Assembly (NCBI RefSeq): GCF_910592395.1
Contig: NC_088314.1
Span: 8,060,001-8,124,000, forward strand
Source of the DNA: Lineus longissimus
Lineage: Eukaryota; Nemertea; Pilidiophora; Heteronemertea; Lineidae
Length of the DNA stretch: 64,000 nt
Direction of reading: 5' to 3'
Shown: piece by piece, positions 9,724 through 20,117 of the stretch
Layout of the letters: each line of letters opens with the position of its first letter
Numbering within the stretch: position 1 is the stretch's first letter
Notes under the pieces: model-generated
What the model was told of the DNA's origin: nothing
Seen by the model: the letters and a program-made list of their open reading frames with translations, nothing else
Databases searched by the model: none
Translations under genes and position numbers: made by a program

Positions 9724-12700
9724 ATGACTGACTATTTTCTTGCTTTTCTCTTCCAGCTCCCTATCGTGATAGGATGCGTTGGTTTACTTGTGCTGGTATT
9801 ATTGATCTGGGTCTGTTGTAAAGTCTGTGGCGACGGAAGGTAAGCAGGATATCGAATATTTGGAACGGAGACCAGTGGCATAGGGAGACCAGTGTTTTAA
9901 CCATTCCATAAAAAAAATTCTGTTGTGCAGACTTGGGGACGAGGTCACAGTCCTCGATCACGGCCCTTGATACAGCCTGACAAAAATCACCATGATTTAT
10001 TGTTCAATGCGATCGAACTACGTCATTTCTGATCAGGGATTGTAAATTTTAACCCAGACTTTCAAAGCCAAATTTTCCTCGACCACCAGTATTTACGAAC
10101 GGCATATCCCTTTGAGGAAAATATGCTGTAATATGCACAACAACATGATGATATTATCATAGTTTGATCCTTTTTCCAGGAACCACAGACAGTATGATTA
10201 CACAGCTCTCGATCAGGAGTTGGGCCTTTCCCACAAAATGGATCTCGAGAGACGGATGCAGAGAAATGCTTTCAGAGGTCAGTCTGTCCTGCGTTTAAAT
10301 TTGCCCTTCTCTGGCAAAAGTAGGGTCAAAGACAGATATTGAGCTATGTGGGTTTATTTTGCACAAAACTATCTTAAAAATGATATATGCTTGAAAAGTG
10401 ATTGAGGTATGGACTTCAGAACACATCATTCATTGAACTTTTTTGGAGAAAAACTCACTCAATGGGAAAACCATTTGTAATGTCACCTTATCCACTTGTT
10501 ATACTCTATTATAATAGCCTCCAGACAGTTCTAGAACAACTAAGAATGTTCATTTGACTTACACAATCGAAAAGAAAAAAAAATTGAGAAAAAGATTTCA
10601 AGAAATAGTGTGAAGGAGAATCAAATTTTAAATTCTGCCTGGCCTTATGATATAACCATGTCTACATGTAGGTCAATCAGCAATTCATACGGGTTGGTGT
10701 GTGGTCAGACAAGGTCATACAATTGTGTCTGTCTCCAGTAATTAAAATCATAAAATGGGATGCACCAAAAATCCAAATTGGGGTATCATACCTCACCCAT
10801 GTGACTACCATTCAATTGAGGCATAGTTGGCCAGAAAATAGTTCTATAAAATTGAAATTTCATTGTTGTTCATTTTTTCAGATTCTGCTATAATCAGTGG
10901 CCAGTTCTACATGAGGTCGTCAGGAAAATACACATTTGTGGAGCATTTAAATGAGATAGGTTGGTAAAGCACTGATGGCTGAATAATGACTATTCTAAAC
11001 TCTTGTAGCTCCTGGCATCAGTTTGGAATTTAGAGTTTTACATGATGACAGCACTTTACAAATACATTTCAATCCTTTGTTTGATTTATTGATTGTTATG
11101 TTTTAACCAGTGCAGGCACAAAAAGTCTCTGTGAAATCTTATCTTTTATAGAAGTAAGAGAATATCCTGAAAGACGTTTCAAAAAGCTCACACTCACTCC
11201 TGTGATGTGTTGTTGATGTCAACGTTGAGTTCTGTCCTTGTTTCTTTCAGGCAGCCGATTGAATCGGAGCTACTTCATGGTGAAGAGTAATCGACACAAG
11301 GAAAACGTTCTCTTGACCTTGACCCCAAAGAGTGACAAGTGTCCGCTTGAAATGAGCAACAGTACAAAAAATACTCTGACAGAACTTTTCAATATTTTAA
11401 AGGTAAGTGGTATGATTTTTTCGGAGTTCTTTTAGATAAGCTTGAAATATGTTGGCCCTGGAATGTTAGAAGCATGGATGCTATGATGATTATTTTCCAT
11501 CATATATTCTATGACCATGATGACAAAAGACTTTGGAAGTCTATGGTATTATTGATACAGATTCTTTTTCTTTTCCAGCATCCATACATTTTCCCACTAT
11601 ATGACATTGATTTCACCCAAGGTTCTGACCACGTTGTCTTCACCATGATCTTCAATAGATATGGCTCACTGAAAGATCTCATCTATAAGGTAAATCATTT
11701 TTCCTCTATTTAATGGATCATAAATGGTGAAGTACTAATTTGTCTGAAGTAAATCCCTGATGAATTTGAATTACATGGCATTAATTTTAGAGATAATGAG
11801 GTAGCAATGTATTACATGAAGAGGGTGGCTTGACTCACATCTAGGGTCCTAAATTGACCTCTGACTGGTTTGTTGATTTGCCTTTCCAAAAGTGAGCTCA
11901 ATTGAAGAGCAGCCTTGACATTCCAGAGGGTCCTGGGAAGATGTGTGCCAAGTAGATCTACTTTAGACCGATCGAACTCTGTTTAGAAAGCTCCAGCTGT
12001 ACAAAGCCACAATTTTCTGAATTGATATATTTTTCTTCCAGTCTCGAAGTGAGGATGAATACCAGAACAAGTATGGGACAAAAGGAAAAGGTCTCTCCCT
12101 GACAGAGATCAAGACGTTTGGTCTCCAGATACTGACTGGGTTGATGTTCCTGGCGGAGAAAGGCTTTCCCAAGTTCAAGCAATTACACACTGGGAACATC
12201 ATGGTTCAAAATGGGGTCTGCAGGTGAGAGGGGGTTGAAGTTTTATTGGAAAGCATTCAAAAATTGAAATTTATGCCGCTGTGAGAGTAAATTTACTCCC
12301 CCTGGAGAATTAGTCCAAGCCTAAGCAAGGTTCAAGTATTGAAATTCAATTCGACAATAGAATATTCCATTCCAGGACTTTCTCTCCAGGGATCTAACAT
12401 TCCATTTACACCTCCTTTGACTGCTGACCACTATTTCCTGTCACTTAGTGCCACAGTGGAACCTCCCATTGTCGAACCTCTGTAAGCAGAATGTCCCTCC
12501 GTATATAAGGACAGTGATTATGGTTCCAGATGGATAATTTCTATACAGTTTGACCCCTGTAATCAAGACACCTCCCTTGTCTGTCTCAAGGGTGTCCTAC
12601 AAAGACAGGTTCTACTGTGTTTACTTTCTCTATGTGTCCCTCCATACAGATACTCATTATGTCCATTAAGAAATAAACAACTATTTTCAAACTCATTTCA

Positions 12701-15700
12701 GGTTGACAGGTTTAGAGAACACATTTTTAGGATTCCAATCAAAGCTACACCCAATCATAAAGAAGAAAATAAAAAGAGACAAAAATGCTGTGGATAGCGT
12801 CTGCTTCGGTAAGTTTATAGTCAGATTTGATAGCCAAATACCATAAGACCCCACGTGTGGTCATTTGTCTCTGAGGCCTCCTTGTCTTGTCCATATTCAC
12901 CTTGTCTTAACGCTGATATCGTTTGTTTTTAGGTCACGTGATGTTTGAGATGGCCGCAGGCTACGAGTTGGATGTCGGTCATCCTCAACCAATTCACCTG
13001 ATGGACTGCCATAATAATGTTATCAAGGTAGCAAGATCATTTTGAATCTTTGAGAATAAACACAAAATGTATAATGTCAAGTTTTTTAAGGCGCTTTTAT
13101 ACTGACCAGTGCTTGTCGCAACTCAAAAGTGCTTTGCAACAACTGTCAATAATCCTATGTCGCCCCTCGGGGTCTGAGATTTCAAGTGGTAGCTAATTTG
13201 GTGCCTACTTGAGTGCAACCTTAAGGACAAGCGGCCACCAGACCAGTGTTAAACAAGACAGTGCCAGTGCTTCTGGGCGTGCATCCAAGAAAGTTACAAT
13301 ATGATGTATCTTTTGACTTGGAGATTAATTAATTTTAGTCTGACGTCATGATATGTTCTTTAAGGTGTTGAATCTGATTTTTGAAGAGGACAACTACCCA
13401 ACTATAAAAGAGGTAATAACTTTCTTCATACTTCTGCTTTTTTAGCATTTTCCCCACACTTTGATGTGTTTTTCTCGAGGGAGTATTCATTCTAGGCGGA
13501 ATGAGCATTTGTGTGTGCCACTACAGTTTGGCACCAATTGGGTTTATTGGCCAAGTGACTGAGTCTTTAGCCTGGACTCTTTATACAATCAAGGTCAAAA
13601 TACAATCTCTAAAATGCACGATCAACTTCCATGCAAAGTCAGACGGTCCACCATTCAGTCATGGGAGCATCCTAAAATGTGGAATCGGGATTGAACGCCC
13701 CTTGGCACGGCAGGGATGATGCATATCATGTTTAGTGTGAGAACATTACACCACATGCATTTTCTTGGAAACTGACCACCAAATGACTTGTTACATCCGT
13801 GTCTCTCTAAAGCTTGCTTGGACAACCTATTTTTAACTGTGCACATCATATGTCTATCTAAAGATCACACCAATTTCTTTTTATTGGGGTTCCATTACAG
13901 ATAGCAAACCATGAGTTCTTCAATGATACCAGATTACCGGAACTAAAAGCGTTTAACCCAGCACCAGTGAACTTCACTACCAATATGAAGGCATTACTGA
14001 AAGCTGCAAAATCTGGTAAACCAACAAATAGGTAAGGACAGATAAGACTTTATTTTAATTTGTTAACTGATTAGGAAAACCAGTGCAGTTGTTTTGAAAT
14101 GGGTTGATTGCTTGATTGAATCATTTCAAGGTGAATACTGTTGAGTTTGAACCAGGGACCTATTGACCACTAGCTGAGTCTGAGCCACTAGACCACTACA
14201 GCTTCTTAAGTTGTCACTCCAAAACTTTATATCTTTTTGCTTTTATGAGAAAAAAGAGTAGTTCCTTGAAAGGCACCCTTCTAGCAACATTTTTGCACAG
14301 CGTTTCAAAGCGGTGTCCCCTGGCCATCCTCTGATCCGGTGAATTCCTCAACAATAATATCGACTGTGACAAGTTTTGATTTGTTTGTTTCTATTTATAG
14401 ATCAAAGGAGAGAAGAAGATCTAGTCTGATGAGATCAAATTCAGAACTTGACACAGACAGGTAAGCATTACATAATTTTACCCCCCCCACCACCAGCCTA
14501 GGTTGTACCAGTACGCCTTTGGGAAATCATATATGTATAGTAGGCATTCGAACAGCTACTTCCTAATTTTGGTTGGGTCTGTATGTAGACAAACTGACAA
14601 GAAAGGTACTCTCAGACTTTAATACGACTTAAAGTATGTCAAACTTCTAGGATCTGGGATCCAGGTATTGAGATGGTTCAGGTAGGGCAGGCAGGCAGCG
14701 ACCTGATTATCTATTTTTAGCATCTTATTGGCAGATGTATTGATGGGGAAGGAGCATCTCATCGTAGTTGATAATCTTTTACCTGACTCAAACTGCAGTT
14801 GCCCTTTCTGTCCTTGAAAAACTTGTCCTAACAAAAAATGTTTCTGAAATTATTGTTAAAATCGACCTCAAGTCCTTTGGATTTTTAGGGAAGTTATGAT
14901 ATCTATCAAATAGTCCTGTATAACTGTTTTTAGAACTACTAGAATAGTTGCAGAAGGAAAGGATTTGGAAAAGAAAAACGTTTCTCAAATTTGAGGAATA
15001 TATGTCAATGTGACTTTTTAACTTTGCCACACCCGAGTTCCAAAAATGCAACTAGTTACAACACTGAGCCAATTATCATTGAACCTAAAATATTCATCTC
15101 TGATAGAACCAGCCTTATCAGGTAGATACTGCTGTCGATATAATGTTGAGGTTGCCCCTCAGGTAACGCATGTTTTGTCGAAAAAGATAAAAACTCAGCA
15201 TCCCATGGAATTTTTGTGGGCGGCCAATCATTTACTGAGCATTCTCTTCATCTACCTGGCGATGTTCACTAAAAGAAAACTCCTGTACATTTTGTACTGA
15301 AATGTAGTATCATTACTTAGAGATTTACGTAAAGTTAGGGTGACATCAACTTACTGACAGTTTCAGATCAGTTTGGTCAATATCTCATGTACATTTGTGC
15401 ATATAAATTTGTGCACTGTAGAGTTCTTTCAGGTCAAGTTAGCTCGGAATCAACTGCAGTAAACATAGTGAACGGGGTGTGATTTTCTCAGCAGATGTAC
15501 AGTGTACAAACCACTGAGTTTGGCAAGGTTTGAGAATTGACTTCTAAAATTTTCCTCCTAGGACTAAAAGAGGCAGAAAAGCATCAGAGCCTGGAGGTGA
15601 CAGGTAAGATGCTTGCAGAAAAAGCATTTTCTTTTATTGTTGTATTCCATCATCATAAATGGTGGAAAACAGGAGACAGATAATCAGTCTAACTGCAGAA

Positions 15701-16259
15701 CAGCCGGCAGTGGTAGGCAACATTTAACCTGTGGAGCAGAATTTGAAAAAATGGCGAGTCTCAGCCAGGCTCCGTTCATAATTAGAGTCCAGGAAACTAT
15801 CATGAAGACACTCAACCCTGATTAGCTTTCTGAGCACATTGTATAGTAAGTTGCTGCCTGTAAGGTAAAGCCAATTGTTTCCATGATAGTTAGGCAAAGC
15901 CATCTCCAAGTTGACCCCTAAGCAATTCAAACAATGCCAACCAGGCCAAGCCGATTGTCAAAAGTGTTTTCTATATTCATTTCAGGTCTGCCAAAAAGAA
16001 GGCCCCAAAGTTATCATCAAGGTCGCAATCAATGTCGTCTGACATGGCTCAGTCAGCACCAGGTGCCCCTGTGGCGCCCCCTCCACCCCCTGCATCAGCG
16101 ATCAACGACGTTCCAGAGGTCAAGATCGAGAAAGCAACCGGGCCACGTGCTGCTCTCCTCGGCGAAATTCGAGATGTCCGAACGGTAAAGACGTCACTGA
16201 AGCATGTAAAACCGAGCCAAAAGAAGGATAGGAGTAAACCGATGCTGAGACGAAAATAG
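9724..16259 (+). CDS. Membrane-anchored pseudokinase, slowpoke-binding-protein/PXK-like, with C-terminal WH2
   Basis: Thirteen exons join in phase (9724-9839, 10180-10277, 10882-10959, 11251-11402, 11579-11689, 12042-12223, 12702-12808, 12933-13027, 13365-13412, 13901-14031, 14401-14460, 15562-15603, 15986-16259), giving 497 aa. Residues about 5-33 form one hydrophobic helix followed by CCKVC. Residues about 98-345 are kinase-like but degenerate: the HRD loop reads QLHTGNIM and the DFG position reads GLE, so catalysis is unlikely. The tail has RRRSSL and RSNSEL (kinase/14-3-3-type sites), a PPPPP run and a WH2-like RAALLGEIRD...LKHV. The layout resembles PXK (which has a PX domain instead of a helix) and Drosophila Slob, which binds the slowpoke channel and 14-3-3. 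The ATG at 9724 has a good context (ACCATGA), but 9756 could be an acceptor with a missing first exon. AATAAA follows at 16334. Confidence 0.8.
9940..10055. mobile_element. Small MITE, diverged copy
   Basis: This segment, in intron 1 of the pseudokinase gene, shares the core ATCGAACTACGTCATT and the end GGGATTGTAAATTTTAAC with a copy at about 17048-17180. The ends are inverted relative to each other (TTTACAATCCC...GGGATTGTAAA in the better copy). It has no coding capacity. Confidence 0.6.
12454..12617 (+). mobile_element. pogo/Tigger-like MITE in intron 6
   Basis: CAGTGGAACCTCC at the left and GGTTCTACTG at the right pair with the ends of the intact copy at 4800-4962, and the length (164 bp) is almost the same. 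It lies in the intron between pseudokinase exons 6 and 7. One terminal base and the flanking TA are mutated. Confidence 0.75.
14140..14203 (-). repeat. tRNA-derived SINE head
   Basis: On the minus strand a tRNA-like A box (TGGTCTAGTGGCTC) is followed at the proper distance by a B box (GGTTCAAACTC), both internal RNA polymerase III promoter motifs. It lies in an intron of the pseudokinase gene. No complete tRNA cloverleaf is expected, so it is called a SINE rather than a tRNA gene. Confidence 0.6.
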
Positions 16260-16333
16260 GACGTGCCAAGTACTGGTGGAGTCCAATAATCATGTTTATA
16301 TTTTGGTTAAGCCATCCGCCAAGGTTGCGAAAT

Positions 16334-16339
16334 AATAAA
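16334..16339 (+). terminator. Polyadenylation signal AATAAA of the pseudokinase gene
   Basis: A canonical AATAAA lies 75 bases after the stop codon, implying a short 3' UTR. Confidence 0.55.
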
Positions 16340-17047
16340 ATGGACTTGCGCTGTGTATGACTCTTTGATTTCAATCCGCCAGTTTCGACCATTCCCTTGT
16401 TTAGAGACAAAGACTTGTCTCCAGGTGGATGTGTTATAACGTGTACATTGCGTGGCATGGTTGAATTTCACTCCCTACCTGGACACAAGGTCTGTTTGAA
16501 ATTAACCAAGGCCTAGAATAGTAGCCAGGTCATGTGAGACTAAAGTCCATATCAAGCACTGTACATTTAATTGGATGTTTACCTAGGGACAAGAATTTGT
16601 TTATCAACAAGGGTATGGCATTAACTGGGGGATTCATTCACGATAACAATAGTAAGGGCTATCTCACAAGGAATTCAAGCCATTAGGACTTTCGAAGGAC
16701 TATACCAATTTTTCACAAGTAATTTTGTGTCCAAGGGTGTGAAACTATTATAACTGCACGGTCTAATGTCACCAGCAAAAACAGTCACTTTTAGTTTTTT
16801 CAAAAGTTGATGTGTTTGGTCTGTAGACGCTCATAACAATTTATGATTATATCAATTGGAGTAACGCAATTCAATATCATACTATATGCTAATACTTAAC
16901 ACAGAAGCTACCGCTTTCAGAAGCTACCGCCTTCAGAAGCTCCTCAAGAGCAGATACCAGGTCATGGGGGGATGTTGTACAGTACATCCAGCTGTTAAGG
17001 ACACCCTGGGACTGACAAATGCTGTCCTTGAAAGGGGGGTGTTCCGA
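16340..17047. other. Intergenic, nothing recognised
   Basis: This is AT-rich sequence after the pseudokinase gene. Around 16978-17040 there is a degraded relative of the pogo-like MITE (CTGTTAAGGACACC...GCTGTCCTTGAAAGG). No coding signal was seen. Confidence 0.4.
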
Positions 17048-17180
17048 TGGAACGAGTTTACAATCCCTGATCATGGCCCCCCCAAAAGTCATTAATTGAT
17101 GAAGTAAGTGCTAGTGTTCGATGGATTTATTGTTAAGTGTGATCAAACTACGTCATTACAGCTCGGGGATTGTAAATTTT
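17048..17180. mobile_element. Small MITE with inverted ends
   Basis: The left end has GTTTACAATCCCTGATCA and the right end GGGGATTGTAAATTTTAAC, which pair as terminal inverted repeats about 130 bp apart. A diverged copy lies at 9940-10055, and the left end of a third copy is cut by the right window edge at about 63958. Confidence 0.7.
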
Positions 17181-17561
17181 AACTGTTCATATTGCTGAGG
17201 TCGCTTTGTATGTCGTGATGTATAGCAGCGACCCCTTTGATACCAAAATTGTCATCCCTCATAGAGAGGGTGACCTGCTAAAAGAGGTCTTTGTCCCTCC
17301 CATCAGGTGCTTTATAGTTGCATGGTACACCATGCTATGTATCGGTAGTTATTTTCACTCACAAGGCAGTGTCATATTTCAAAATTTTGTCACTTAAAAG
17401 CAATATACAATGGCTTTTCTAATGTACCAGTATGGCACTGTAATCACTTGTCTCTGCTCAAATGATAATGGCTGATGCATCATACTAGTCAGTACTTTTG
17501 ATTTTTCTCCAGATTTAATAAGCTTGTAACACATTTGTATTGTACAATAACATTGTATTGT

Positions 17562-18430
17562 ATGGCTCTAGGAAAATTCGTCCCCGGATAATTCGTCCCC
17601 GGAAAACTCGTCCCCGGAAAATTCGTCCCCGAGAAAATTCGTCCCTGGAAAATTCGTCCCCGAGGAAAATTCGTCCCCAGATAATTCGTCCCCGTGGATA
17701 ATTCGTCCCTGGAAAATTCGTCCCTGAGGAAAATTCGTCCCCGGAATATACGTCCCCGAGGATAATTCGTCCCCGGAAAATTTAACAAAAGTTGAAAGTT
17801 TCCGACATTACTTTCTAGTAATAACTACTACCTACTCCTTTCGACTTTTCTCATTCAGTGTTATATCTCTATTTACTACCCTACTAGCTAGTTACCTACT
17901 CCACTTTTTTCATAGTAGGTAGAGGTAGGCAGGCAAAATAAATTTTTTTTTCAAATAAGTATTTTTACTACGGTAGTCAGAATGAAAGAAAAGCTCTAAA
18001 TTCTTCCATAAAATATTTTGCCTGCCTACCCTACCTGTTATAAAAATAGTGGGGTAGGTAACTAGCTAGTAGGGTAGTAAAGAGAGATATTACACTGAAT
18101 GAGAAAAATCGAAAGTAGTAGTTATTACTACAGTCCATTCGACAAGACTTAAGGGTCTTAGAAAGTAAAGTCAGAAACTTTTAACTTTGTAAAATTTTCT
18201 GGGGACGAATTATTTTCGGGGACAAATTTTCCCAGGGGACGAATTATCCAGGGACGAATTTTCCTTGGGGACGAATTATCCGGGGACGAATTATCCTCGG
18301 GGACGAATTATCCGGGGATGAATTTTCCTAGGGGACGAATTATCCTCGGGGACGAATTATCCGGGGACAAATTTGCGGGGACGAATTTTCCGGGGACGAA
18401 TTATCCGGGGACGAATTTTCCTGTAACCGT
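17562..18430. mobile_element. Foldback element with GGGACGAATTWTCC arrays in both arms
   Basis: An 869-bp palindrome-like element. The left arm carries about 13 head-to-tail units of the type GGAAAATTCGTCCCC (17571-17785). The right arm carries the reverse complement (18200-18421). The inner part (17790-18190) is also inverted, for example TAGTAGGTAGAGGTAGGCAGGC against GCCTGCCTACCCTACC. The outermost ends (ATGGCTCTAGGAAAATTCG; reverse complement of right end ACGGTTACAGGAAAATTCG) are bordered on both sides by the direct repeat ATTGTATTGT (17552-17561 and 18431-18440), a likely 9-10 bp target duplication. It encodes no protein, so it is non-autonomous. Confidence 0.88.
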
Positions 18431-18440
18431 ATTGTATTGT

Positions 18441-19215
18441 TAACACTAAAGCACGAGTTCATGTTAGAAAAATTGATACGACAGGTTTTTTTAATGATCC
18501 TGCAGCTACATTCTAATGAGATTCTCTTGTTTCCTAATATTGATGGCAGCATCAATGACCCTGTTGTACTTAACTATTAAACCATCCCCAAAAGTGTAAA
18601 TTGATCTTTTTGAAAAAGCATTGTCAATAAACAGTTATTGATATAGGCCAATATCAAATGATTTGACAGCTGATCTTAAACTTTATGACCAGCATTTTGG
18701 TTTGAATTTGCCAACATAATTCCAGAGACAATTCTACCACCTGTTCTGAGAATGTGGGCTGCCATAGTCATGCTTTTTTACAAATCATGAATATCTTGAT
18801 TATATTATCTATGTGCTACTTTTATTTATGATAACAAGATGACAGTTAAATTGTAACTGACATTTGAGCGATATATGATTATGTATCTAATACTCACAAA
18901 GTTTTGTATACATGGTGTGTTAAGATTAATACTTAAATAAATATTTAAATAGATGTTGATAAGACATAGTGTTTTCTTCCTGCACTAATGGTGCGTGCAT
19001 GACATGAAGCTATCTGGGTTCATGATTTTCATGATTTCCATGTTGTAATGTAAGAACTGTTGGAAAATGCAGAATGTCTGGGAAAGACGCGACATCACAA
19101 ACTGCGGTGGGCGTCAGCTGGTGGCGGCAGGCCAGACATTGGGGAACCCACATCAAAATTAGCTAACCAGGCCAAATCTCTGTGGCAACAAACATGGCAG
19201 TTATTATTGAAGCAA
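18441..19215. other. Intergenic, nothing recognised
   Basis: AT-rich sequence between the foldback element and a minisatellite. No coding or structural signal was noticed. Confidence 0.4.
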
Positions 19216-19430
19216 ACTGATGTCCACTCTCTGCACGGTACATTTGACTTGGCAGAACTTATCTCGCTCTCTGTACAGGACTTTGACTTGGCAGAACGAA
19301 TATATCCCCTCTGCACTATTGACTTGGCAGAACTTATGTAAACTCTCTGCACTTTCGACTTGGGAGAACTTCTGTCCACTCTCTGCACTTCTGACTTGGC
19401 AGAACTTACGCACACTCTATGCACTTATAT
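19216..19430 (+). repeat. Minisatellite, about 40-bp unit, five copies
   Basis: Five imperfect units each contain CTCTGCAC followed 10-15 bases later by GACTTGGCAGAACTT, with spacing of 38-45 bp. The array lies downstream of the Hakai stop codon, close to its likely polyadenylation site. Confidence 0.8.
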
Positions 19431-19469
19431 TGCAGAGAAAAAGGAACAATTGTATTTTCATGACAAGTG

Positions 19470-19475
19470 AATTTT
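19470..19475 (-). terminator. Possible polyadenylation signal of Hakai
   Basis: TTTATT on the plus strand reads AATAAA on the minus strand, about 640 bases after the Hakai stop codon. It is the nearest clear signal, implying a 3' UTR of about 0.65 kb. Confidence 0.4.
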
Positions 19476-20117
19476 ATTGCCATCTCATGAATTCTAACAT
19501 CAGGAAAATACCTTGGCAATTGTACACAAAATGAATTGAACAGTTTACTCATGATTCAGAGCTTACAACAGTTTTGAGACAGAAGAACACAGGCACGAGT
19601 CACTACCTTCGTTTGTATAATTGGTCAGACCTTACAACACCAGGTCACAAATAGTACAAAAAACAGAATTACGAAAGCATACCATATATCAAGTATTCAT
19701 TAATACTTGCATATATTAACCATTTTTCTTATTTGGACCATACATACCAGTGGGACATCAGTGTGCTGTAAAGCCGGATAGGCCTATATTCACTGCCATT
19801 TTATCATACTTTTGCAAAATTGCAACTTTTGCGAATTTAAAATTTAGCGTGTTGACTTCTCCATTACAGTAATTTCAACTAGATTTTCTTTTTCTCACCA
19901 TGTTTTCCGCGATTATTTGCTAACATGAAAATAAAATTCACACACAAATATTTCTCAATTTACAAATTAGTATTCAGTGAAAACGTCATATATCCAAAAA
20001 CAATAAGATTCGAGAGAATGGCGAAGATGACATGTACACTCATATTAAAATACAGAAATCTGCTCAAGTCAAATGCAATGAAGCACAAATGTCTTCTTTC
20101 AAATGAGCCTTGCCTCA

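Noticed and set aside
17489-17788. 99-codon minus-strand frame of repeated FPGTNYPRG-type residues
   Set aside because: It is a translation of the foldback element's repeat array, not a gene; likewise the repeated frame at 18340-18555.
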